Positions 9,956 through 19,120 of a stretch of 64,000 bases of DNA are shown here, piece after piece; position 1 is the first letter of the stretch, and each line of letters begins with the position of its first letter. Under the pieces are notes generated by a model, which saw nothing but the letters and a program-made list of their open reading frames with translations, was not told the origin of the DNA and searched no databases. The position numbers and the translations under genes are program-made. Source of the DNA: VYFG01 sp965248685 (GTDB lineage: Bacteria > Pseudomonadota > Gammaproteobacteria > Arenicellales > Poriferihabitantaceae); contig CBDFKC010000003.1 of assembly GCA_965248685.1 (NCBI GenBank), positions 1,240,001 to 1,304,000 of the forward strand. The letters run 5' to 3'.

Positions 9956-10558
9956 ATGTTTGTAAGAATATTTCTGATGTTATTGCTGGTTTTTGCTGGC
10001 CCAATATATGGGCTAGACAGTGATAGTGAGCAGCCGGCTACGCTCGAAGCTAACGACTTTGAACTTGACCTCAAAACCGGGGTACGAACCTACCGTGGTG
10101 ATGTGGTGTACCGCCAGGGTTCGATCCGACTGGATTGCGACGAGCTGGTAACTTACTTCAATGCTGATGGGGCGTTGGACAAAGCCATATGTACCGGCGA
10201 CCCCGGTAAATTCAAGCAGCGGCCAGAAGACTCAGAGGACGACATGATTGGTACGGCGCGCGAGATTGTAATGGATCAAATCGAACAATTAGTAGTTATG
10301 AAAAGTCGCGCAGATGTAGTTCAGGGTGGAACCCGTTTGACAGGTAGATTGATAACCTATGACCTAAAAACTGAAAAAGTCAGGGTAAAGGGGGATTCCA
10401 AGGCCGCCACCAAAAAAGCCACCGCATCTACCGATTCAGGTACCGCAGAAAGTGAAACCGTTGGTGGGCAAGAAGCGACCGCTAGCGCAGCAGACACAGA
10501 AACCAGCTCTCGTCCGACCCTGATTATCCAGCCGCGTAAAAAGAAAAAGAAAAACTGA
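9956..10558 (+). CDS. lptA: Periplasmic LPS bridge protein LptA
   Basis: Forms the periplasmic beta-jellyroll bridge between LptC and LptD. The ATG at 9956 has an AGAGG site just upstream and starts a clean signal peptide ending near GPIYG-LD. The OstA/LptA fold (TLEANDFELDLKTGVRTYRG onward) covers about residues 25-140. A Thr/Ala/Ser/Glu-rich low-complexity stretch (about 145-185) then separates the fold from the terminal IQPRKKKKK motif; the IQP-Lys ending is known in other LptA proteins, but the long linker is less usual. An upstream in-frame GTG at 9911 overlaps lptC and is less likely. Confidence 0.93.
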   Translation: MFVRIFLMLLLVFAGPIYGLDSDSEQPATLEANDFELDLKTGVRTYRGDVVYRQGSIRLDCDELVTYFNADGALDKAICTGDPGKFKQRPEDSEDDMIGTAREIVMDQIEQLVVMKSRADVVQGGTRLTGRLITYDLKTEKVRVKGDSKAATKKATASTDSGTAESETVGGQEATASAADTETSSRPTLIIQPRKKKKKN

Positions 10559-10605
10559 TCGCATCGCTGCGACTCTCAACCTTTCAACGATATCCTTGAT
10601 ACGGA

Positions 10606-11331
10606 ATGCGAACGCTCACCGCTAAATCTCTGGTAAAAAAATACAAACATAACGTGATCGTTAACGGGGTAGACCTCGTTGTAACCAACAATGAAGTGGT
10701 TGGACTACTTGGCGCTAATGGCGCTGGAAAAACTACCAGCTTTAACATGATTATCGGGCTGGTCAGGGAATCCAGCGGGCGAATCTACCTTGATGAAGAT
10801 GATATAACAGAATTGCCTATGCATGAGCGCGCTCGTATGGGAATCGGCTATTTGCCCCAGGAACATTCAGTTTTTCGCAAACTGACCAGTGAAGAGAATA
10901 TCTTGGCAGTTCTCGAAACCGTTGGCAAGCACAGTGCCGAAGAGCGAGCAGAAATTAGTCGCAATCTGCTTGATGAATTTGGCATCTACCATCTGCGCGA
11001 CAAACTCACGATACAGCTATCCGGCGGTGAACAACGACGGGTTGAAATTGCGCGTGCTCTTGCCTTGGAGCCATCCTTTATTCTTTTGGATGAACCTTTT
11101 GCTGGAGTCGACCCTATTGCCGTGAAAGATATACAACAAATAATTACGTTACTTAAGGACCGTGAAATTGGTGTATTAATAACTGATCACAACGTACGGG
11201 AGACTCTGGGTATTTGTGATCGCGCCTATATCTTGCATCAGGGAGAAGTGTTGGTTGCGGGATCTCCAGAAATGATCATGCAGGATCAGCGTGCCAGAGA
11301 AGTATATTTGGGACAAGATTTTCGAATGTGA
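10606..11331 (+). CDS. lptB: LPS export ABC transporter ATPase LptB
   Basis: Cytoplasmic ATPase of the LptB2FGC complex that extracts LPS from the inner membrane. Walker A GANGAGKT is at residues 36-43; the Q-loop (LPQEHSVFRKL), signature LSGGEQRR, Walker B FILLDEPFAGVDP and the switch His (ITDHNVRET) are all present. 241 residues is typical. lptF and lptG are not in the window; they are usually encoded elsewhere. Confidence 0.98.
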   Translation: MRTLTAKSLVKKYKHNVIVNGVDLVVTNNEVVGLLGANGAGKTTSFNMIIGLVRESSGRIYLDEDDITELPMHERARMGIGYLPQEHSVFRKLTSEENILAVLETVGKHSAEERAEISRNLLDEFGIYHLRDKLTIQLSGGEQRRVEIARALALEPSFILLDEPFAGVDPIAVKDIQQIITLLKDREIGVLITDHNVRETLGICDRAYILHQGEVLVAGSPEMIMQDQRAREVYLGQDFRM

Positions 11332-11593
11332 CCCACATAACTCTTCTCGGCTGTAAAAATAGTCAGGAGTTTCAGATTCACTCGAAAAAGAATTTATAAA
11401 ACCACCTGTTGGGGAAATTCCATCACACGAAATTCGCTCTGGAATAGATTCAATTCGGCTTTCCCCGGCAGCCGGTAATTTGACTAATCCCGACAGTATA
11501 GCATGATATATCTGTTGCCAAATTGGCATCTCAGGGTTACCGACCAGGAAGAATTTGGTTACAATGATTCTCCAATGAAGCACTCCAAAATGG
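11332..11593. other. Gap between lptB and rpoN
   Basis: 262 bases without a credible gene; the antisense reading frame that crosses it runs into rpoN and has no recognisable content. No convincing terminator was found. A weak TACAAT at 11560-11565 could be a -10 for rpoN. The spacing is larger than in most lptB-rpoN clusters, so rpoN may have its own promoter here. Confidence 0.5.
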
Positions 11594-13003
11594 ATGAAAC
11601 AGGCGCTTAATCTCAAGCAGAGTCAGCGTCTAACGATGACGCCACAACTGCAGCAGGCGATTCGACTGCTGCAGATGAATACCGCAGAATTGTCCGAAGA
11701 GATTCTACTTGCCCACGAGACCAACCCACTGCTGGAAATAGATGAAGACAGCAGGCCACAAGAAGTCACCCACACCAATGATAATATCGAAATCGAATCA
11801 AGCGATGAATCGAGGGAGTCGTATAACCAAGACTGGGTAAGTGCCGAACCATACGGGCACAGCGCTACCGCTGTGTCCAGAGACCGGGCTGAATTTGATG
11901 TGCCTGAACCTTCAGACTCCATTACCCTAAAACATTCATTGTCTGCCCAATTGTCGCTGCTGAATCTTCCTTTGGAACAACAGTTGGTTACCGACCATAT
12001 TGTTCAATATATCAGCGACGCAGGCTATCTGGAAATTCCCGTCGAGAAAATATATCAGGAACTGGATCCGGCAGGGGAAATCAGTTACGAACAAGTGGTT
12101 GAGGGATTGGACCTGGTGCAGTCACTGGATCCACCTGGGGTGGGTGCTGAAAGTCCCGAGCAATGTTTGCTGCTTCAATTGACCGCACTTGATCAGGGTT
12201 TTCCTGGATATGTTACCGCAAAGAAAATCATTAATAATCATCTGGGACTTCTGGCCGATCACGATTATCAATTGCTGCAGCGAAAATTAAAGGTAAATCA
12301 GCAACAGTTGAAACAGGCGGTCGATTTGATTCACCGCCTCAATCCTCATCCGGGATACAGCGTTGGTGACGTATCGATCAATTATATTACGCCTGATTTA
12401 ATTGTTGAGCACCGCCAGGGTGTGTGGTTTGCCCGACTGAATACCGGGGTATTGCCAAAGGTTATGATCAATCGCGATTACCAGGAATTGATTGTGGAAA
12501 ATGCCAACAGTGATAAGTTTTCCAGAATGCGTGAGCAACTTCAGGGTGCCAAATGGCTACTGTCAAATATCGAAAAGAGACACGATACAATACTGTCGGT
12601 AGGAACCCAAATAGTAGAGCGACAACAGGCTTTTTTCGAACACGGACCAGAAGCTATGAAACCCATGATTCTCAAGGACCTGTCGGAAGCCCTTGATATT
12701 CATGAGTCGACGGTTTCCCGTGCTACTTCAGGCAAATATATGCTGACGCCGCTTGGTATGTTTGAACTCAAGTATTTTTTTTCCCAGGAACTTGGGTCTG
12801 AGGATGGCGTTCGGACTTCGGCGCTGGCGATTCAAACATTGATTGCAAAAATGATCGAGCAAGAGCCAACCAGAAAACCAATAAGCGACATGAAGATTTG
12901 CCAGGAACTAAAAACTCAAGGAATAGACGTGGCGCGACGAACCGTTGCGAAGTATCGAGAACAGTTGAATATCCCACCGTCGAGTAAACGTAAAACTTTG
13001 TAA
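11594..13003 (+). CDS. rpoN: RNA polymerase sigma-54 factor
   Basis: Directs RNA polymerase to -24/-12 promoters activated by enhancer-binding ATPases. The Gln/Leu-rich region I (LNLKQSQRLTMTPQLQQAIR from residue 5) and acidic region II (about 50-90) are followed by the core-binding and DNA-binding domains. The RpoN box ARRTVAKYRE is at about 447-456. 469 residues is normal. It heads the conserved rpoN-hpf-ptsN-rapZ-ptsH run. Confidence 0.98.
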   Translation: MKQALNLKQSQRLTMTPQLQQAIRLLQMNTAELSEEILLAHETNPLLEIDEDSRPQEVTHTNDNIEIESSDESRESYNQDWVSAEPYGHSATAVSRDRAEFDVPEPSDSITLKHSLSAQLSLLNLPLEQQLVTDHIVQYISDAGYLEIPVEKIYQELDPAGEISYEQVVEGLDLVQSLDPPGVGAESPEQCLLLQLTALDQGFPGYVTAKKIINNHLGLLADHDYQLLQRKLKVNQQQLKQAVDLIHRLNPHPGYSVGDVSINYITPDLIVEHRQGVWFARLNTGVLPKVMINRDYQELIVENANSDKFSRMREQLQGAKWLLSNIEKRHDTILSVGTQIVERQQAFFEHGPEAMKPMILKDLSEALDIHESTVSRATSGKYMLTPLGMFELKYFFSQELGSEDGVRTSALAIQTLIAKMIEQEPTRKPISDMKICQELKTQGIDVARRTVAKYREQLNIPPSSKRKTL

Positions 13004-13057
13004 TGATTAATCGGTCGCGTCAAAGCGACATTTTTTAACCCAAGAGGAGGCGTAAAT

Positions 13058-13381
13058 ATGCAAATATCAATTAGCGGTCATCATCTGGACATCACAGAGT
13101 CTCTACATAACCATGTTTCGGAAAAGGTCGAGAAAATATCCCGACACTTTGATCACGTCACCAATACCAACGTGGTGTTGCAAGTCGAGAAGAAAAGACA
13201 CATGGCGGAGGCCACAATAAATGCTAAAGGCGCTATGATTCACGCCTCCAGTACCTGTGACGACATGTATGCCGCAATTGATTCAATGGTCGGTAAGCTG
13301 GATCGGCAGGTTATAAAACACAAAGAAAAACTGACCAATCACCACCGCACAGATGTTTCACTTAAACAAGATATTGACTGA
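13058..13381 (+). CDS. hpf: Ribosome hibernation promoting factor (short type)
   Basis: Binds the 30S A/P-site region in stationary phase and promotes ribosome dimerisation or inactivation. The 107-residue sequence is the single-domain S30AE fold (MQISISGHHLDITESLHNHV, then EATINAKGAMIHASSTCDDM YAAID in the middle, split here for length) without the long-form C-terminal extension. A very strong AGAGGAGG ribosome site lies 9 bases upstream. Its place between rpoN and ptsN is the classic one. Confidence 0.96.
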   Translation: MQISISGHHLDITESLHNHVSEKVEKISRHFDHVTNTNVVLQVEKKRHMAEATINAKGAMIHASSTCDDMYAAIDSMVGKLDRQVIKHKEKLTNHHRTDVSLKQDID

Positions 13382-13395
13382 ATCGGAGTCCATAT

Positions 13396-13896
13396 ATGAA
13401 TGCCCCTGTTGATGCAGTAGGGGGGATCGAAGCAGACCCAAAAATTTCAGATTTTCTGAGTCTCGACCGAATTGTCCTGGACCTCGATACCAGCAGTCGT
13501 AAACGACTATTCGAGCAGATTGCCGAGATTTCCAGCGCAGGACTAGGGGAAATAAGTGAAGAGTGTGTTCTAAAGACAATTACTGAGAGAGAGCGAATAG
13601 GTAGCACTGGGTTGGGTCGGGGTATCGCGGTACCCCATGGAAGGATTGAAAATCTCGATCAACCCGTTGTCAGTGTGATCCGACTAAAACATCCGATTAA
13701 GTATGATACACCGGATGATTTACCGGTTTGGTTAGCGGTCGGTCTACTGGTACCTGCGGAAGCAAATGAAGCCCATCTCAAACTGCTGGCGGTGCTGGCA
13801 GGATGTTTTCAAAACAATGAATTTGTTGACGCATTGAGAGCGAGTCAGACCGCTCTGCAGGTTAGCCAGTTGTTCGATTGTACGATCTCTTCGTGA
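13396..13896 (+). CDS. ptsN: Nitrogen PTS enzyme IIA
   Basis: Last phosphate acceptor in the PEP-EI-NPr-EIIA(Ntr) relay; regulates potassium, nitrogen and envelope responses rather than sugar uptake. The phosphorylated His is H81 in LGRGIAVPHGRIENL. 166 residues is slightly longer than the usual 150-163 because of an N-terminal extension of about 10 residues. It lies 14 bases after hpf. Confidence 0.96.
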   Translation: MNAPVDAVGGIEADPKISDFLSLDRIVLDLDTSSRKRLFEQIAEISSAGLGEISEECVLKTITERERIGSTGLGRGIAVPHGRIENLDQPVVSVIRLKHPIKYDTPDDLPVWLAVGLLVPAEANEAHLKLLAVLAGCFQNNEFVDALRASQTALQVSQLFDCTISS

Positions 13897-14055
13897 AATT
13901 GTTGAGCACCAGACAGTGTTCCATGAAGGCACTGATTTCGAATTTATTTGCGGAGTTAGGATTTATGCAATTGAAAAACTAATCGAAAATGTGAAATTAT
14001 TCGAGATAAAAATACCCTGTCTGAACATGCTGATGGCTCCAGGCCGAGACATAGG

Positions 14056-14937
14056 ATGAAGCTATTGGCCACAGATCTGATAATTATTAGCGGACTATCG
14101 GGTTCGGGAAAAAGCGTGGCACTTCAGTCACTGGAAGATATCGGATATTACTGCATCGATAACTTACCGGCCGTATTATTGCCGGAATTTAATCGCTATT
14201 TACCCGATCACACTTCAGGCACCGCTGATGAAATCGTTGGTGCGGCGGTTAGTATAGATTCCCGCAATAAAATGTTTTTATCAGAGCTGGATCAACAGCT
14301 TGGAGAGCTTGAACGCCACGGGCGGGCTTGTCGAATACTCTTTTTGGAAGCGGAGGAGCAAAAACTGGTAAGGCGATATAGCGAAACCAGGCGCAAACAC
14401 CCCCTTACCGATGATACAACTCCTTTAATTGAGGGGATTCGTCAGGAGCGAGAAATGCTGCAACCATTACATGACAGGGCGGAAAAAATAATTGATACCA
14501 CCGATACCACGCCCCATGAACTAAGAGGTCTGATTCGGGATTTTGCCGGGAGCTCGAGTGTCACTGGTCCGTTGTTATTAATTGAATCATTTGGATTCAA
14601 GTTTGGTTCACCCCGGGAAGCGGATTTTGTCTTTGATGTCAGGTGCCTACCCAACCCCCATTGGGACGATACATTGCGTTCGCTTACTGGAAGAGATCAG
14701 GCGGTTATAACATTTTTTAAAAATGAACCTGTGGTTGGGGAGATGGCGCAGGGGATCTTTCAGTTTTTGTATAAATGGCTACCCGGCTTCGCCAGCGAAA
14801 ATCGCAGCTATATTACAGTTGCAATTGGGTGTACTGGAGGTCAGCACCGTTCAGTTTACATTTGTGAACAACTGAAGAATTTCTTCAGGGAAAGTGATAT
14901 GAGTGTTCAAGTTCGTCATAGACAGCTTCAGGAATAG
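14056..14937 (+). CDS. rapZ: RNase adapter / nucleotide-binding protein RapZ
   Basis: In enterobacteria RapZ binds glucosamine-6-phosphate and directs RNase E to the GlmZ small RNA, adjusting GlmS. The P-loop GLSGSGKS is at residues 13-20. The C-terminal RNA-binding domain shows the conserved TVAIGCTGGQHRSVYICE segment. 293 residues is typical. The 159-base gap after ptsN contains no hprK-like gene. The TAG stop overlaps the GTG start of ptsH by one base. Confidence 0.96.
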   Translation: MKLLATDLIIISGLSGSGKSVALQSLEDIGYYCIDNLPAVLLPEFNRYLPDHTSGTADEIVGAAVSIDSRNKMFLSELDQQLGELERHGRACRILFLEAEEQKLVRRYSETRRKHPLTDDTTPLIEGIRQEREMLQPLHDRAEKIIDTTDTTPHELRGLIRDFAGSSSVTGPLLLIESFGFKFGSPREADFVFDVRCLPNPHWDDTLRSLTGRDQAVITFFKNEPVVGEMAQGIFQFLYKWLPGFASENRSYITVAIGCTGGQHRSVYICEQLKNFFRESDMSVQVRHRQLQE

Positions 14938-15206
14938 TGATAACAACTTCAATAACAGTAATTAATAAATTGGGTCTGCATGCGCGGGCGGCGTCCAAAC
15001 TGGTCAAACTGGCCTCCGGATTTGAGTGTTCGCTAAAAATGACCGGTAGAAACCAAGAAGTGGATGTCAAAAGTATTATGGGGATTTTGATGCTGGCAGC
15101 TTCCCAGGGATCTGAAATTGAACTAACAGCTGAAGGTTCGGACGAGCAGGCGGCAGTTTCTGCGATTAGTGATCTTTTTGCTGATTACTTCGGAGAGGGA
15201 GAATAA
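14937..15206 (+). CDS. ptsH: Nitrogen PTS phosphocarrier NPr
   Basis: HPr-like carrier passing phosphate from EI to EIIA(Ntr). The phosphorylated His15 is in NKLGLHARAASK, and a serine sits in the position of HPr Ser46 (VKSIMGIL). The GTG start overlaps the rapZ stop (TAGTG), giving a normal N-terminus and 89 residues. With ptsN and rapZ upstream and no sugar permease in sight, a regulatory role is most likely. ptsO would be an alternative name. Confidence 0.93.
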   Translation: MITTSITVINKLGLHARAASKLVKLASGFECSLKMTGRNQEVDVKSIMGILMLAASQGSEIELTAEGSDEQAAVSAISDLFADYFGEGE

Positions 15207-15247
15207 TTGACCTATTGCAACACTGATAATCCTGGAGGAGTAGCGTA

Positions 15248-16978
15248 ATGCTAGCGCTCCACGGGACTGGAGTTGGCGCGGGTATTGCTATTGGCAAGGC
15301 CAGGGTAATCAGCCGCGCAGGCGAATCAATCAGCCAATACGTGATCAAGCCCCAGGACATTGATGCCGAAATCGTCCGTCTTGATCAGGGAATCGAAAAG
15401 GCCCAGCGCGCCCTGGAGCGACTTGGCGAGAATATTTCCCCGGAGGCGCCAGACGAGGTTGCTAGTTTGCTTGAGGCCCATGGATGGATGCTGGCGGATC
15501 CCACCATCAGGGAGGAATCCGCTAAACTGATCCGCCATCAGCAGATAAATGCCGAATACGCGCTTAGTCAGCATGGCAAGCGGCTCGAGCAAATGTTCGG
15601 ACAAATTCAAGATCCCTATTTAAGTGCCAAATCTGCGGATATCGCCCAGGTCATCCAAAGAATTATTGGCGCCCTGATGGATAACGAGGAAATCCTGGGG
15701 GATCAGCCAGAAGGATCTTTTGATGGCGAAATTATAATTGCCAACGATCTAACTCCAGCTGACACAATCGAATTAAGAAAGCATCAGATTACAGGTTTTG
15801 TAACCAATCTGGGTGGACCAATTTCGCATACTGCAATTCTCGCTCGTAGTATGAAAATTCCGGCCATCGTTGGGCTCCATGGGGCCAGCCGTTTTCTGCG
15901 CACTGGCGAAATGTTGATTCTTGACGGTAAACGCGGAGTGATCCTGGCGAACCCGGATCACTCTACGTTGGAGACATATCAGCGCCGTTACGAGAAGATC
16001 ATCCGACGCAACCAGGCTCTGGAAACCCTGCGCGGGTCGGAAACTGTGTCGCTTGACGGACACCGGGTCTCGTTAATGTCAAATATCGAATTACCCGACG
16101 AGATCGAACTTAGTACCGCGCAAAATGCCCAGGGTGTAGGGTTATATCGGACCGAATTCCTGTTTATGAATCGGTCGCAAATGCCCGATGAAAACGAACA
16201 AATCGAAGTCTACTGTGAATTGATAAAAAAGAGCCAGGCGCCAGTTACTATTCGAACTCTGGATCTTGGAGCCGACAAACAAGTCGATGGAGGCCGTATT
16301 CACGATACCCAGATTACCAACCCGGCGTTGGGTTTACGGGCGATCCGCCTGTGTTTGCATGATCTTGGTTTATTTAAACCCCAACTGCGAGCTATTTATC
16401 GAGCGTCAGCCTGTGGTGATGTGCGTATGATGGTACCGATGGTGTCGAATGTCGAAGAATTGAATCAGCTTTACCGATTGATTGAGGAAGTCAAACAGGA
16501 GTTAACCGAACAGGGTCTGGGATTTAATCCGGATATGCCGGTGGGGGGTATGATCGAAGTGCCCGCGGCGGCAATCGCGGCAGATATTTTCGCGAGTAAA
16601 CTGGATTTTTTATCGATTGGTACCAATGATCTGATTCAATATACCCTGGCTATTGATCGAATCGACGATGAGGTCAACTACTTGTATGACCCGATTCACC
16701 CGTCAATTTTGCGTTTAATAAAATATGTTATTGACGCGGGTCGTAACGCTGGTATTCCGGTATCAATGTGCGGTGAGATGGCTGGAGATCCCAAATATAC
16801 ACGCATACTGCTGGCGCTCGGATTGCGAGAATTCAGTATGGACCCGGCGTCATTGCTAGAGGTTAAACAAAGGATTCGGTTAAGTGATTTAGCGAAACTT
16901 GAGACTGCTTTACCTTCCATCATGGCTGCGGTGGAACCAGACGACTTGCGTCAGCAAGTATTACAGCTCAATCTATAG
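15248..16978 (+). CDS. ptsI: PTS enzyme I (PEP-protein phosphotransferase)
   Basis: Autophosphorylates from PEP and feeds the adjacent NPr. The active-site His194 is in GGPISHTAILAR, and the C-terminal PEP-binding barrel holds the VSMCGEMAGDP active-site Cys. It starts directly with the EI N-terminal domain and has no GAF domain, so it is PtsI-like rather than PtsP-like, although it sits with the nitrogen PTS genes. A strong GGAGGAG ribosome site precedes the ATG. 576 residues is normal for EI. Confidence 0.95.
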   Translation: MLALHGTGVGAGIAIGKARVISRAGESISQYVIKPQDIDAEIVRLDQGIEKAQRALERLGENISPEAPDEVASLLEAHGWMLADPTIREESAKLIRHQQINAEYALSQHGKRLEQMFGQIQDPYLSAKSADIAQVIQRIIGALMDNEEILGDQPEGSFDGEIIIANDLTPADTIELRKHQITGFVTNLGGPISHTAILARSMKIPAIVGLHGASRFLRTGEMLILDGKRGVILANPDHSTLETYQRRYEKIIRRNQALETLRGSETVSLDGHRVSLMSNIELPDEIELSTAQNAQGVGLYRTEFLFMNRSQMPDENEQIEVYCELIKKSQAPVTIRTLDLGADKQVDGGRIHDTQITNPALGLRAIRLCLHDLGLFKPQLRAIYRASACGDVRMMVPMVSNVEELNQLYRLIEEVKQELTEQGLGFNPDMPVGGMIEVPAAAIAADIFASKLDFLSIGTNDLIQYTLAIDRIDDEVNYLYDPIHPSILRLIKYVIDAGRNAGIPVSMCGEMAGDPKYTRILLALGLREFSMDPASLLEVKQRIRLSDLAKLETALPSIMAAVEPDDLRQQVLQLNL

Positions 16979-16984
16979 TCTGAC

Positions 16985-17344
16985 ATGGCCAAGCAATCTC
17001 CCGGTGGAATTCAACGTTTGTTCAATGCATTCGGATATTCCTCCAAGGGCATAGCGGCGGCCTGGAGCAACGAACAGGCGTTTCGCCAGGAAGTCTTTGC
17101 CAGTATGGTACTGCTTCCATTGGCACTATGGATTGGAGAAAGTGGTGTTGAACGCGGGCTACTGGTTGGCTCGGTATTATTGGTACCACTGGTCGAATTG
17201 ATCAATTCAGCCTTAGAGGCGGTTGTTGACCGTTTTGGAGGGGAGCACCACGAACTAAGCGGTCGAGCGAAGGATATGGGTTCCGCCGCCGTGTTACTTT
17301 CTTTGGTATTGGTTGTGTCGGTGTGGGGTTGTATTTTAATCTAA
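16985..17344 (+). CDS. dgkA: Diacylglycerol kinase
   Basis: Small trimeric inner-membrane kinase that recycles diacylglycerol to phosphatidate. 119 residues with three hydrophobic helices and the family signature EAVVDRFGGEHHELSGRAKD, which supplies the catalytic acidic residues. It starts 6 bases after ptsI, probably in the same transcript, and is convergent with the ABC exporter genes. Confidence 0.96.
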   Translation: MAKQSPGGIQRLFNAFGYSSKGIAAAWSNEQAFRQEVFASMVLLPLALWIGESGVERGLLVGSVLLVPLVELINSALEAVVDRFGGEHHELSGRAKDMGSAAVLLSLVLVVSVWGCILI

Positions 17345-17371
17345 GCTCACACAGGTTTTTGATCGGCTTGT

Positions 17372-18145
17372 TTACTGGCGAATACCGTAACCAGTGTTCA
17401 ACAACCGAAGATTGACTAGGAACAGGGTAATTGAGAAACTGATAATGATGGCATAGGAAAAAAGTAAACTAATATCTGAAACCCCCAGGAATCCAAAACG
17501 GAATGCGTTGATCATGTAAAGAATGGGATTGATATGAGAAACAGCTTGCCAAAAATCAGGTAATAAGTTGATCGAATAGAAAATACCACCGAGGTAAGTC
17601 AGAGGGGTCAGAATAAAGGTTGGAACAATGGATACGTCATCAAACTTTCGGGCAAATAATCCATTCATAAATCCACCCAATGCGAACAATAGTGCGGTTA
17701 GCACGATAATGCTTAGCATGACAAATACATTGTGGATAGACAGGCGGCTAAAAAGCAGGGAAACCACGGTAACTACGGCCCCGACCATCAAACCCCGTAC
17801 CATTCCACCGCTGACATAGCCAAGCAATATCACCCAATTCGGAGTAGGTGACACCTGAATCTCTTCGATCGAGCGTTGGAATTTGCTGGCGAAAAATGAT
17901 GAGGACACATTAGCATAGGAGGTGGTAATGACCGACATCAATATAAGTCCCGGTACAATAAAGTCCATGTACTTAAAACCGTCCATGGTACCGATCCGGA
18001 CCCCAATCAGGTTGCCAAAAATAACGAAATACAGAGATGTTGTAATGACAGGGGGCAACATTGTTTGTTGCCAGATTCGGGTGAAACGGGTGACCTCTTT
18101 ACGCACAATAGTCAGGTATGCGACCAAAATTTGTTCCCAGTTCAT
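17372..18145 (-). CDS. ABC-2 type exporter permease (YadH-like)
   Basis: 257 residues with six hydrophobic segments typical of ABC2_membrane proteins, ending in a final helix and a short basic tail. It overlaps the ATPase gene by 4 bases, so the two form one transporter. In E. coli the closest organisation is yadG-yadH, whose substrate is not known. The direction should be export, but no substrate can be assigned. Confidence 0.9.
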   Translation of the reverse strand: MNWEQILVAYLTIVRKEVTRFTRIWQQTMLPPVITTSLYFVIFGNLIGVRIGTMDGFKYMDFIVPGLILMSVITTSYANVSSSFFASKFQRSIEEIQVSPTPNWVILLGYVSGGMVRGLMVGAVVTVVSLLFSRLSIHNVFVMLSIIVLTALLFALGGFMNGLFARKFDDVSIVPTFILTPLTYLGGIFYSINLLPDFWQAVSHINPILYMINAFRFGFLGVSDISLLFSYAIIISFSITLFLVNLRLLNTGYGIRQ

Positions 18146-19101
18146 GGGTTGGAGGTCGTGCTTTTCGAGGTTTCCTGCGGATTGTTGTGCACTCCATCAA
18201 CCATATCCATGAAAAGTTGCTCCAGTCTATTAGACTTATTGCGCATACTTTGTACTTTAATGTCGTTATCGTTTAACAGTCGAAAAATACCGTTTATTCC
18301 CTGCTGTTTCGATATATTCACTTCGAGAGTTGTTGGGTTAATCAATTTCCAACTACCCCGATCAAAATCTGGCAGGCGATTAAGTGGTTCCAATAAATCG
18401 AGAATAAAAACCTCGCGCTGAAGTTTGGATAAAAGTTCTCTAACGCTGGTATTTTCTATTACTAGGCCATCCTCAATTATTGCAATATTTCGACACAGAT
18501 TTTCTGCCTCTTCCAGGTAGTGAGTCGTCAGGATGATAGTTGTACCTTGTTCGTTTATTTCTTTTATAAACTTCCACATTGATCGCCGTATTTCTATGTC
18601 CACTCCAGCAGTGGGCTCATCCAGTATCAGCAGTTTAGGTTGATGGACTAGAGCCCGGGCAATCATTAAACGACGCTTCATGCCGCCGGACAGCTCCCGG
18701 GTTATCCCATTGCGTTTATCCCATAATCCTAGCTGCTTGAGATATTTCTCGGCCCGTTGCTTGGCTATTATTCTGCCAATGCCATAGTAACCGGCCTGAT
18801 GGGTGACTATTTGTAGGGGGGTTTCAAATACACTAAAGTTTATTTCCTGAGGTACCAATCCGAGAAAAGATTTCGCCAGAGGAAAATTTTTATCGATGTC
18901 AATTCCGAAAATCTTCACTTGTCCAGCAGATTTATTCACCAATGAGGCAATAATGCCGATGGCGGTGGATTTCCCCGCTCCATTTTTTCCCAACAGAGCA
19001 AAAAAATCCCCCTGGGGGACTTCCAGATCAATTCCTTTTAATGCGTGCAAGCCATTAGAATAAACTTTTTCGAGGCCTTGGATGGATAGAGCTGCGGTCA
19101 C
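18142..19101 (-). CDS. ABC exporter ATP-binding protein (YadG-like)
   Basis: Walker A GKNGAGKST is at residues 38-46; the signature ELSGGMKRR and Walker B LLILDEPTAGVD follow. The 319-residue length reflects a C-terminal domain of about 80 residues found in ABC-2 multidrug or polysaccharide ATPases. It is coupled to the permease downstream. Confidence 0.93.
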   Translation of the reverse strand: MTAALSIQGLEKVYSNGLHALKGIDLEVPQGDFFALLGKNGAGKSTAIGIIASLVNKSAGQVKIFGIDIDKNFPLAKSFLGLVPQEINFSVFETPLQIVTHQAGYYGIGRIIAKQRAEKYLKQLGLWDKRNGITRELSGGMKRRLMIARALVHQPKLLILDEPTAGVDIEIRRSMWKFIKEINEQGTTIILTTHYLEEAENLCRNIAIIEDGLVIENTSVRELLSKLQREVFILDLLEPLNRLPDFDRGSWKLINPTTLEVNISKQQGINGIFRLLNDNDIKVQSMRNKSNRLEQLFMDMVDGVHNNPQETSKSTTSNP

Positions 19102-19120
19102 TTAAAACTAAACAATTGAG

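Noticed and set aside
9911..9956. Frameshift explaining the short LptC
   Set aside because: No other frame before lptA encodes the missing jellyroll strands, and the existing end resembles the family terminus, so an internal deletion fits better.
13897..14055. Missing hprK between ptsN and rapZ
   Set aside because: The 159 bases hold no open frame of useful length or P-loop; only a weak TTGAAA that might be part of a promoter.
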